Notes under the pieces: model-generated
The model's database searches: none
Seen by the model: only the letters and a program-made list of their open reading frames with translations
What the model was told of the DNA's origin: nothing
Source: JAHEJE01 sp965216335
GTDB lineage: Bacteria; Pseudomonadota; Alphaproteobacteria; Rhizobiales; Aestuariivirgaceae
Reading direction: 5' to 3'
Assembly (NCBI GenBank): GCA_965216335.1
Contig: OZ244154.1
Location: forward strand, 3,472,001 to 3,536,000
DNA length: 64,000 nucleotides
Shown here: piece after piece, positions 57,323 through 64,000 of the stretch
How positions within the stretch are numbered: the first letter of the stretch is position 1
Layout of the letters: each line of letters opens with the position of its first letter
Program-made: the position numbers and the translations under genes

Positions 57323-58669
57323 ATGGCATTTCCATCTGCTTCAAAATATGTCGTCATCGGGGCCGGCATCCACGGACTGAGCACGGCTTATCATCTGGCG
57401 TTGAAGCTGAAGGAGACCGGCAAGGGTTCGGGCGAGGACATCCTCATCATCGACAAGACGGCGATTGCCGCCGGCGCGTCCGGCATCGCCTGCGGCGTGG
57501 TGCGCAACAATTACTATCAGCCGGCCATGCGCGAGCTGATGGCCCATTCGGTTTCGGTATGGGAGAGCGACCCCAAGGCCTACAGCTATCACCCCGTCGG
57601 CTACATGCAGATTTCGCCGGAAAGCATGCGCGCCGACGTCACCACCATCTACGAACAGCAAAAGGCCATCGGCTACGAGAGCGAATTCATCGAAGGCGAA
57701 GCGGAGTCGATGGCCTACATGAAGACCCTGTTCGACGACTGGCAGGCCCAGGGCATCACCTCCGTTCTGCATGAAAAGCGCGGCGGCTATGCCAACAACA
57801 CCGCCGCCATGTACGGTCTGGCCACCAAGGCGGAAAACGAGGGCGTGCGCATCCTCACAGGCGCCAGGGTGACCGGGTTCGAATTCGCAAACGGGTCTGA
57901 GGCGGTGACCGCCGTGGTCACCGACAGGGGCACGGTTTCTTGCGATTACGTGGTGCTGGGCGCCGGGCCATGGGTCAACGAGTTCTGGACCATGCTCGAC
58001 CTGCCCAAGACCGTCTCGATCAAGGGCGCCGACGGAACCGTGCACACCGACGTGCCGATGTGGAAGTTCTGGTGCCTGGAGGAGGGCACTCTCGGTGTTG
58101 ATCCGGACATGCACAAGACCAATGACGGGTCGTTCCCGCCGGTCATTCACGTCGACAGCGATGCCCCGCTTTACTCCGATGAGGATGGTTCGCTGATCAC
58201 CGACAAGATGTGGGGCATCTACTACAAGCCGGACTTCAACTTCGGCGGCATCCAGGGCGGCGCAGCGCCCTATGTGGTCCCGCAGGCACCGGACGACGTG
58301 GCCGTCGACCCGTACGGTCCGGACAGCCCCGACTTCATCGTCGGCGACGACTTCATCAATATGTGGTGTTCGGCGCTGGCCCATTGCCAGAAGCGCTTTG
58401 AAGGCAAGATCCGCTACTACAAGAACCAGGACCCGTCCGGCGGCCTTGGCTGCTTTACCCCTGACAGTTTCCCGGTGTTCGACGTGTTCCGCGAGAATGT
58501 CTACGTCATCGCCGACTCGAACCATGGCTACAAGATGCTCGGCGTCGGCAAACTGGCGGCCCAGGAGATCGCCGGCGAAAACAGCGCCCTCATGGAGCCG
58601 TTCCGCATCTCGCGCTATGCCGAGGGCCGGTTGCATCCGGTCTCGAACAGTCCGTTCCCATGGAGTTGA
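57323..58669 (+). CDS. FAD-dependent DAO-family oxidoreductase (sarcosine-oxidase-beta-like)
   Basis: A 448-residue flavoprotein of the D-amino-acid-oxidase superfamily. The FAD-binding GxGxxG is in YVVIGAGIHGLSTAYHLAL, followed by the ED-type acidic residue in ILIIDKTAIAAGASG. DYVVLGAGPWVNEFW and the C-terminal LGCFTPDSFPVFDVF, VIADSNHGYKMLGVGKLAA are family segments. It resembles the beta subunit of heterotetrameric sarcosine oxidase / N-methylglutamate dehydrogenase, but no delta, alpha or gamma subunit gene is next to it. Sarcosine, dimethylglycine, N-methylglutamate or another secondary amine are plausible substrates. The ATG at 57323 places the dinucleotide fold at the true N-terminus. 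Confidence 0.87.
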   Translation: MAFPSASKYVVIGAGIHGLSTAYHLALKLKETGKGSGEDILIIDKTAIAAGASGIACGVVRNNYYQPAMRELMAHSVSVWESDPKAYSYHPVGYMQISPESMRADVTTIYEQQKAIGYESEFIEGEAESMAYMKTLFDDWQAQGITSVLHEKRGGYANNTAAMYGLATKAENEGVRILTGARVTGFEFANGSEAVTAVVTDRGTVSCDYVVLGAGPWVNEFWTMLDLPKTVSIKGADGTVHTDVPMWKFWCLEEGTLGVDPDMHKTNDGSFPPVIHVDSDAPLYSDEDGSLITDKMWGIYYKPDFNFGGIQGGAAPYVVPQAPDDVAVDPYGPDSPDFIVGDDFINMWCSALAHCQKRFEGKIRYYKNQDPSGGLGCFTPDSFPVFDVFRENVYVIADSNHGYKMLGVGKLAAQEIAGENSALMEPFRISRYAEGRLHPVSNSPFPWS

Positions 58670-58687
58670 GGTAAACCACTTGTCCTG

Positions 58688-58705
58688 ATTGGTACAGTAT
58701 TGGTA
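58688..58705. promoter_or_regulatory. ATTGGTA-N4-ATTGGTA site upstream of the glutamine-synthetase-like gene
   Basis: Two direct ATTGGTA copies (58688 and 58699) 11 bp apart, the same spacing and sequence as the first two half-sites at 57170. It is 18 bp after the FAD gene stop and 58 bp ahead of the ligase start, indicating a second promoter under the same GntR regulator. Confidence 0.7.
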
Positions 58706-58763
58706 GGCTGGAGCCGTACACGCAGAATTTTCGCCAGAAAACTTGAGAAGGGGAGAGAAACGA

Positions 58764-60239
58764 ATGGCTACTGATCTTGAGAAATTTGTCAACGCCGATG
58801 GCCGCGACAAGCTCGTCAAAGAGGTGCGCAAGAAGATCGATGCACTGGGCATTGAGTACCTCTATCTGCAGTTCGTTTCCGTCACCGGAAAGATCATGGG
58901 CAAGGGCATCCCGTCCGACCACTGGGAGAGCGTTGCCCAGAAGGGCTTCCAGCTCGTCTATGGCGCCACGGTGAACCTGTTCCTCAACCGCGCCGGCGAC
59001 TATCTCGGCTACGGCCCGGAAGCCGCCGAACTGGTCGGCATCCCCGAGCCGGAAACCTTCATGCAATTGCCCTGGGCGCCGAAGATCGGCCGCTTTTACT
59101 GCACCCTGTTCCGCAACCGCGAGGAAAAGGAAGACCCGGGCGGTTTTCTGACGTCGGATTGCCGCGGCAATTTGCGCCGGCTGCATGACGAGTTCGAGAA
59201 GAAGCACGGCACCCGCCTGCGCATCGGCACCGAGCCGGAGATGATGTGGCTCAAGTTCGATGAGAACGGCAAGCCCAAGGATGGCTTCTCCAAGCCCTAC
59301 TGCTATCACATCGATCAGTTCGAAAGCCTGCGGCCGGTGTCGCTGCAGGTCATCAAGTATGCCCGCCAGATGGGCCTCGATATGATCCAGGGCGACCATG
59401 AGGACGCCCCTGGCCAGCTTGAGCTGAACTGGATGTTCGACGATGTGTTGCGCAATGCCGACCGCCTGACAACCTATCGCCAGATCTGCGCCCAGGTGGC
59501 CCGTGAACACGGCATCTTCGCCTGCTTCATGACCAAGCCGTTCATGGGCGTGTCGGCGTCCGGCTGTCACCACAACATGAGCCTGTGGAGCGGTGGCAAG
59601 GACAAGTTCGTGTCGTGCGGCAATGACAAGGACAATCTGCCGGGCATGCCGCACAACTACATGTATGTGAAGGGCGGTGAGAACACCTTCATGCCCGACA
59701 CAGACGATCCGCAGATGCCGGGCAAGGAGGGACTGAAGGCCATCGGCGGCGTGGTGCATCACCTGCAGGCGCTGACCGCCATCGGCTGCTCGACGGTCAA
59801 TTCCTACCGCCGCCTGTGGGATACCGGCTTCTGGGCACCGGTGTTCGCCGACTGGGGCTTCCAGAACCGCACCACGGGCCTGCGCGTCTCCGCACCGGGC
59901 CGCTTCGAGTACCGCTCGGTCGACTCGATGGTCAACCCGTACATCATGGGCTCGACCCTGCTGGCCGCCATGGATGACGGGCTGGACAACAACCTGGATC
60001 CCGGCGAGCCGGAAGAGCGCAACATCTACGAGGCCATGGCCGAAGGCAAGCAGGTCAAGAAACTGCCGATGTCGCTGGGCGAAGCGCTCGACCATCTGGA
60101 CGCCAACGAGGTCGTCAAGCGCGGCATGCCGGGCGAGATGTATCGCCTGTACGAGGAGTACAAGCGCGACGAGTTCGCACGTTTCATGTCAACCGTGACC
60201 GAGTGGGACAACGAAACGTACATGGAGTGCTTGCCTTAA
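58764..60239 (+). CDS. Glutamine-synthetase-family ligase (GlnT / gamma-glutamylmethylamide synthetase-like)
   Basis: A 491-residue ATP-dependent glutamate-amine ligase. The N-terminal beta-grasp (about 10-110) is followed by the catalytic domain: RIGTEPEMMW, GDHEDAPGQLELNW, TKPFMGVSASGCHHNMSLW, STVNSYRRL and RFEYRSVDSMVNPYI hold the metal- and ATP-binding residues of the GS fold. It belongs to the rhizobial GlnT/GmaS side of the family, not to GlnA. Together with the following three genes it matches the N-methylglutamate route (methylamine plus glutamate to gamma-glutamylmethylamide) or a GlnT/Glx operon; sequence does not settle which. AAGGGGAGAG is the ribosome site. Confidence 0.87.
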   Translation: MATDLEKFVNADGRDKLVKEVRKKIDALGIEYLYLQFVSVTGKIMGKGIPSDHWESVAQKGFQLVYGATVNLFLNRAGDYLGYGPEAAELVGIPEPETFMQLPWAPKIGRFYCTLFRNREEKEDPGGFLTSDCRGNLRRLHDEFEKKHGTRLRIGTEPEMMWLKFDENGKPKDGFSKPYCYHIDQFESLRPVSLQVIKYARQMGLDMIQGDHEDAPGQLELNWMFDDVLRNADRLTTYRQICAQVAREHGIFACFMTKPFMGVSASGCHHNMSLWSGGKDKFVSCGNDKDNLPGMPHNYMYVKGGENTFMPDTDDPQMPGKEGLKAIGGVVHHLQALTAIGCSTVNSYRRLWDTGFWAPVFADWGFQNRTTGLRVSAPGRFEYRSVDSMVNPYIMGSTLLAAMDDGLDNNLDPGEPEERNIYEAMAEGKQVKKLPMSLGEALDHLDANEVVKRGMPGEMYRLYEEYKRDEFARFMSTVTEWDNETYMECLP

Positions 60240-60268
60240 GGGCTGACAGCGCTTTTTGAGCGAGATCC

Positions 60269-60290
60269 GGCTGGCACTTCGGTGCCGGCC
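60269..60290 (+). other. Intercistronic hairpin with UUCG tetraloop
   Basis: GGCTGGCAC-TTCG-GTGCCGGCC forms a 9-bp stem (one G-U pair) closed by C(UUCG)G, an unusually stable loop. It lies 30 bp after the ligase stop, 56 bp before the next gene, and has no U-run. Probably controls mRNA stability or expression steps within the operon. Confidence 0.65.
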
Positions 60291-60345
60291 AATCCAGAAC
60301 TGTGCCTTGCCGGCGGCAGGACACGCTTGAAAGGAGAACCAGAAA

Positions 60346-61281
60346 ATGTGCGGGATAGCAGGACTTATCCACCGCGACGGCACTGCCAACATCGGCCGGG
60401 AGATGACCGATATGCTGCAGGCGCTGAAGCATCGCGGTCCGGATTCAACTGGGTTCGCCTTGTACGGCAAGCCTGGGCGCAATGAATTCGTCATGCGCTT
60501 CAAGGTCGCCGAGCAGGAGGACATGGACAAGGGCTTCGATATTCATCAGGCCGTCAAGGACCGGCGCGCCACCGTCGATGAACGCCTGAAGGGTCTGGGC
60601 GTCAAGGTGATCGACCAGGAAGAGGCGACCGAGTACGCCTACCGCTATCGCATCCAGTACGATGGCGACATGAAAAGGCTGGCCGACTATATAGAGGATG
60701 TCGAAAGCACCGAGGTTCTGTCCATGGGCAATGCCCTGGAGCTGATCAAGGACCTCGGCGATGCCACCACCGTGTCCGAGCAGTACGGCCTGAAGAAATT
60801 CAAGGGCACGCACGGCATCGGCCACACCCGCATGGCCACCGAGTCCGATGTCGATATCCGCTCGGCTCACCCCTACTGGGCTTACCCCTACAACGACATC
60901 GCCGTGGTCCATAACGGCCAGATCACCAACTACTGGATGATGCGGCGCCAGTTTGAAAGGCGCGGCCACCGGTTCATGTCGAGCTGCGATTCCGAACTGC
61001 TGGCGGTCTACACGGCTTTCAATCTCGACCAGGGGGCGACGCTGGAAGACAGCCTCAGGCAGTCGATCGAGGAGATCGACGGTGTGTTCTCCTACCTCGT
61101 CGCCACCAAGGACGAGCTTGGTCTCGCCAAGGACTGCATGGCCGCCAAGCCGATGGTGCTCTACGAGAGCGACGACCTGGTGGCGATGGCTTCTGAAGAA
61201 ATGGCGATCCGCGCGATCATCCCGCACGAGATCGACACCTGGGATCCCTATGACAACGAGGTGAAGGTATGGCAGGCGTAA
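60346..61281 (+). CDS. glxB: Class II glutamine amidotransferase subunit (GlxB / MgsA type)
   Basis: A 311-residue Ntn-hydrolase that frees ammonia from glutamine, or in the Mgs system handles gamma-glutamylmethylamide. It begins MCGIAGLIHRDG, so Cys2 is the nucleophile after Met removal; HRGPDSTGFALYG, GIGHTRMATESDVDIRSAHP and VVHNGQITNYWMMRRQFE are the standard class II motifs. It corresponds to the N-terminal domain of GltB encoded as a separate protein. AAAGGAG precedes the ATG. It overlaps the next gene by 13 bp. The symbol follows rhizobial usage; mgsA would apply if the pathway is N-methylglutamate. Confidence 0.88.
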   Translation: MCGIAGLIHRDGTANIGREMTDMLQALKHRGPDSTGFALYGKPGRNEFVMRFKVAEQEDMDKGFDIHQAVKDRRATVDERLKGLGVKVIDQEEATEYAYRYRIQYDGDMKRLADYIEDVESTEVLSMGNALELIKDLGDATTVSEQYGLKKFKGTHGIGHTRMATESDVDIRSAHPYWAYPYNDIAVVHNGQITNYWMMRRQFERRGHRFMSSCDSELLAVYTAFNLDQGATLEDSLRQSIEEIDGVFSYLVATKDELGLAKDCMAAKPMVLYESDDLVAMASEEMAIRAIIPHEIDTWDPYDNEVKVWQA

Positions 61282-62132
61282 CCACACAGGAAAAGCAGGA
61301 GCAACTGTCGCATGACCTCGGTATGCACACCGAGGCCCTGCGCGGACGCACCCAGCAGGTCTTCTTCGACATGGAGAAGCTGGAAGAAGGTGGTTTCGGC
61401 TACCCCGATGCTCCCGAAGTCGACTTTAACAAGCGGGCCGAGTTCGATGCCGCCGAGATGGACGGCAAGGCGGTCAACCTGGAAATCCGCAAACTGACGG
61501 CCAAGGGTTATGGCAGCATCGTGATCAAGAACCCCGGAGCCAAGCACTCTCTCGGCGTCGGAATGCTGCACCGGCTGAACCTGATCTTCGAAGGCTCGCT
61601 CGGATATTTCGGCTGTGGATTGATCGACGGACCCAATGTGCGCATCCAGGGCCGTGTCGGCTGGGCGTGTGGCGAAAACATGATGGGCGGAACCATCGTC
61701 ATCGAGAAGAATGCCGGCTCGCAGTTCGGCGCCGCCATTCGCGGCGGCGACCTGGTGTGCAAGGGTCACGTCGGCTCACGCACCGGCATCGACCAGAAGG
61801 GTGGCACCATCATCGTTGGCGGTGACACCGGCGCCTTTACCGGCTTCATGATGCAGCGCGGCCGCATGATCATCTGCGGCAACGCCGGCAAGAACCTGGG
61901 TGACTCGATGTACGACGGCACCATCTATGTCGGCGGCGAGGTTGAGGACTACGGCGTTGACGCCGTGCCCGGCCCGCTCGGCGAGGACGACAAGGCCTGG
62001 CTGACCCGCAAGCTCAAGATGTACGACATGCTGCCCGCAAAGGGGGTCGATCACTTCAAGAAGATCAATTCCGGCAAGCAGCTTTGGAACTACGACAACC
62101 TGGAGCCGAACGAGAAGAAACTCGTTCTGTAA
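61269..62132 (+). CDS. glxC: GXGXG-domain glutamate-synthase-like subunit (GlxC / MgsB type)
   Basis: A 287-residue protein whose central part (about 65-240) is the right-handed beta-helix of the glutamate synthase C-terminal GXGXG domain. Repeats such as GVGMLHRLNLIFEGSLGYFG, GGTIVIEKNAGSQFGAAIRG, GGTIIVGGDTGAFTGFMMQR and GRMIICGNAGKNLGDSMYDG show the pattern. It is a structural subunit that joins the amidotransferase and FMN subunits. Between glxB and glxD in the usual order. Confidence 0.9.
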   Translation: MAGVTTQEKQEQLSHDLGMHTEALRGRTQQVFFDMEKLEEGGFGYPDAPEVDFNKRAEFDAAEMDGKAVNLEIRKLTAKGYGSIVIKNPGAKHSLGVGMLHRLNLIFEGSLGYFGCGLIDGPNVRIQGRVGWACGENMMGGTIVIEKNAGSQFGAAIRGGDLVCKGHVGSRTGIDQKGGTIIVGGDTGAFTGFMMQRGRMIICGNAGKNLGDSMYDGTIYVGGEVEDYGVDAVPGPLGEDDKAWLTRKLKMYDMLPAKGVDHFKKINSGKQLWNYDNLEPNEKKLVL

Positions 62133-62167
62133 TCGCGCTTCCCGTTCGTTCAGAAAGGTTCATGAGA

Positions 62168-63532
62168 ATGGCTAAGAAGAAAAAGGGCAAGAAGCCGGCA
62201 GAGGACAAGAAGTACCTGCTCGGCAAGTCGCAGATTTTCACCCCCGAGGTGATGAACGACATCCACATCAAGTCCGAACTGGGCCGCTACCGCATGCGGG
62301 GCTTCTCCCTGTTCAAGAAGATCCCGCATTGGGATGACCTCACCTTCATGCCCGGCACGCTGACCCGCTTCGTCATCGAGGGTTACCGCGAGAAGTGCGA
62401 GACCAAGACCATCATCGGTCCGCGCGCCAAGCGGCCGATGGAGCTCGATATCCCGATCTACGTCACCGGCATGAGCTTCGGTGCGCTGAGTTACGAGGCC
62501 AAGATCGCGCTCGCGCGCGGCGCCACCATGGCTGGCACGGCAACCTGTTCGGGTGAAGGCGGCATGATCCCCGATGAGCGCCGCTATTCGGTGAAATGGC
62601 TCTATCAGTGCATCCAATCGCGCTATGGCTTCAATCCGCATCACCTGCGGCTCGCCGATGCCTGTGAGTTCTTCATCGGCCAGGGCTGTAAGGTCGGCCT
62701 CGGCGGCCACCTGATGGGCCAGAAGGTGACCGACCAGGTTGCCGAGATGCGCTCGCTGCCGGCCGGTATCGACCAGCGTTCGCCGGCCCGTCACCCGGAC
62801 TGGCTCGGCCCGGATGATCTGGCTCTGAAGATCCAGGAAATCCGCGAAGCGACCAACTGGGAAATTCCCATCCAGCTGAAGCTCGGCGCGGCGCGCACCT
62901 ATGACGACGTGCGCATGGCGGTCAAGTGCGATCCCGACTCGATCTACATCGACGGCATGGAAGGTGGCACCGGCGCCGGCCCGCACATCGCCACCGAGGA
63001 CACCGGCGTGCCCGGCATCTCCGGCATCCGCGATGCCCGCCGGGCCATCGATGAACTCGGCAAGAAGGGCGAAATTTCGCTGGTCTACGCCGGCGGCATC
63101 AGGAACGGTGGCGACGTCGCCAAGGCCCTGGCGCTCGGTGCTGATGCCATCGCCATCGGCCACTCGGTGATGATGGCGCTCAACTGCAACAAGGATATCC
63201 CGGGCGTTACCGACTACAAGAACGAGATCGGTGTTAAGGCCGGGCGCTGCTACCACTGCCACACAGGCCGCTGCCCGGTCGGCGTTGCGACGCAGGATCC
63301 CGAGTTGCGTTCCCGGCTCGATCCCGAGGAAGCCGCCGAGCGGGTCTACAACTTCCTGCACACGCTGACCATCGAAGCCCAGCTTCTGGCCCGCGCCTGC
63401 GGCAAGACCAACATCCATTCGCTCGAGCCTGAAGACCTGGCGGCCCTGACGATGGAAGCCTCGGCCATGGCCAAGGTTCCCCTCGCCGGCACCAACTACA
63501 CCGTCGGCCTCGACGATTATCACAAGTACTAG
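62168..63532 (+). CDS. glxD: FMN-binding glutamate-synthase-like subunit (GlxD / MgsC type)
   Basis: A 454-residue synthase subunit equal to the FMN barrel of GltB. A lysine-rich start (MAKKKKGKK) leads to IYVTGMSFGALSYEAKIALA, CSGEGGMIPDERRYSVK, IPIQLKLGAARTYDDVRMAV, YIDGMEGGTGAGPHIATEDT and GGIRNGGDVAKALALGADAI, which bind FMN and 2-oxoglutarate. The cysteines in CYHCHTGRCPVGVATQDPEL match the Fe-S site of GltB. It would join an amino or methylamino group to 2-oxoglutarate. The ATG at 62162 is an equal alternative start. Confidence 0.91.
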   Translation: MAKKKKGKKPAEDKKYLLGKSQIFTPEVMNDIHIKSELGRYRMRGFSLFKKIPHWDDLTFMPGTLTRFVIEGYREKCETKTIIGPRAKRPMELDIPIYVTGMSFGALSYEAKIALARGATMAGTATCSGEGGMIPDERRYSVKWLYQCIQSRYGFNPHHLRLADACEFFIGQGCKVGLGGHLMGQKVTDQVAEMRSLPAGIDQRSPARHPDWLGPDDLALKIQEIREATNWEIPIQLKLGAARTYDDVRMAVKCDPDSIYIDGMEGGTGAGPHIATEDTGVPGISGIRDARRAIDELGKKGEISLVYAGGIRNGGDVAKALALGADAIAIGHSVMMALNCNKDIPGVTDYKNEIGVKAGRCYHCHTGRCPVGVATQDPELRSRLDPEEAAERVYNFLHTLTIEAQLLARACGKTNIHSLEPEDLAALTMEASAMAKVPLAGTNYTVGLDDYHKY

Positions 63533-63619
63533 GAGGCATTAGGCAAACGGCAGTTGGCAATGGTGAAAACCCGATTGCCGGCTGCCCATCGCCGACTGCC
63601 GCTCCAAAAGGAGAAAAAA

Positions 63620-64000
63620 ATGGCTGGAACACAATACCGCGGCTCCGAAATCAAGGACGTCGATCAGTTCATCAACGACGCCGCCGGACTTGATTCAGAG
63701 CGTGAAAAGGAAATCGGCCAGCACATCGGCTACCGCTACGATGTCAACCTGCTGCCCGACTACGACAAGGTTACGCCCTATCTGAAGGACTATATGGAGT
63801 TCATGGGTTGGGATGATCTCAACTGGCTGGAAGATGTTCACATGGGTTACGAGGAAGGCGAGCCGGCCATCTTCGACCGCAACATCAACGGCTGGGTGCG
63901 CATCCCTTCCAATGTCGATCTGCCCAAGAACCAGCAGGACCGCGACATGATCGCCCGCGAACTGTTGCTGAAGTGGCAGATGTCTCCGGACCACCCGATG
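63620..64000 (+). CDS. Unrecognised protein, 3' part outside the window
   Basis: An open frame of at least 127 codons running off the right edge, with AAAAGGAG 5 bp before its ATG. It begins MAGTQYRGSEIKDVDQFIND and continues HIGYRYDVNLLPDYDKVTPY, FMGWDDLNWLEDVHMGYEEG. It is acidic and rich in Asp, Tyr and Trp, with no signal peptide. I do not recognise the family. It lies 87 bp after glxD in the same direction, so it probably is part of the same operon and pathway. Confidence 0.7.
   Translation, partial: MAGTQYRGSEIKDVDQFINDAAGLDSEREKEIGQHIGYRYDVNLLPDYDKVTPYLKDYMEFMGWDDLNWLEDVHMGYEEGEPAIFDRNINGWVRIPSNVDLPKNQQDRDMIARELLLKWQMSPDHPM

Overview
The window comes from a high-GC alphaproteobacterium, most likely a member of the Hyphomicrobiales (Rhizobiales) or a close relative. 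This is inferred from the gene families present, the GlcR/FadR, LysR and ArsR regulators, the GlxBCD-type genes and dispersed palindromic repeats of the kind seen in that group. No rRNA, tRNA, CRISPR array, transposase or phage gene was seen. Nothing here was computed: base composition, alignments and database matches are by eye and memory only.

The main theme is one-carbon and methylated-nitrogen metabolism. Four non-pyrrolysine MttB-family methyltransferase genes (4201-5781, 24816-26390, 43257-44816, 45953-47530) share the window with one corrinoid protein (2358-3056), one methyltetrahydrofolate:corrinoid methyltransferase (28739-29680), one reductive activator of corrinoid proteins (29977-32013), a MetF (27329-28255), a second MetF-like/MTHFR_C zinc or iron-sulfur pair (49709-51417), a DUF1638 protein, a small virulence-factor-family protein, a two-cluster ferredoxin-like protein and a BHMT-like methyltransferase. 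Together they would pass methyl groups from quaternary or tertiary amines through a corrinoid to tetrahydrofolate and then to methylene-THF. Two of the MttB genes are divergent from LysR genes, with dyads in the shared promoters.

The left part (1-13.4 kb) holds an ArsR/SRPBCC pair, a cysteine-desulfurase-like aminotransferase, the corrinoid protein, the first MttB operon (MttB, cupin, dimethylarginine-hydrolase-like enzyme) and a complete 2-aminoethylphosphonate pathway (phnW, phnA, phnY) with a LysR regulator and a MetE-like enzyme. A less GC-rich MauJ-like gene follows (13.7-15.1 kb). From 15.4 to 24.6 kb there is a polyamine-type ABC transporter, an Ldh-family dehydrogenase, a class III CoA-transferase and an orphan peptide-type binding protein. 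From 26.5 to 38.6 kb there are the C1 operon and a set of housekeeping or stress genes: MlaC-like, TerB-like, MAPEG, ChrR-like cupin, TetR, cytochrome c', an acyl-CoA ligase with enoyl-CoA hydratase, and a Spondin_N protein.

The most unusual locus is 38.77-43.24 kb. Two Gly/Ser-rich proteins with near-identical Tat-like leaders flank an HPr-kinase-like/PqqD fusion protein. The second carries a PepSY domain and is followed without a gap by an OmpR-type response regulator and a histidine kinase. A symmetric array of four CTGAC half-sites sits just upstream of the operon. This may be an undescribed secreted-protein modification or envelope-sensing system.

The right end (56.4-64 kb) is a GntR-regulated operon: FAD oxidoreductase, glutamine-synthetase-family ligase, then three split glutamate-synthase-like subunits (glxBCD / N-methylglutamate-synthase type) and an unrecognised gene cut by the window edge. 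Helically phased ATTGGT half-sites occur in front of both the FAD gene and the ligase gene.
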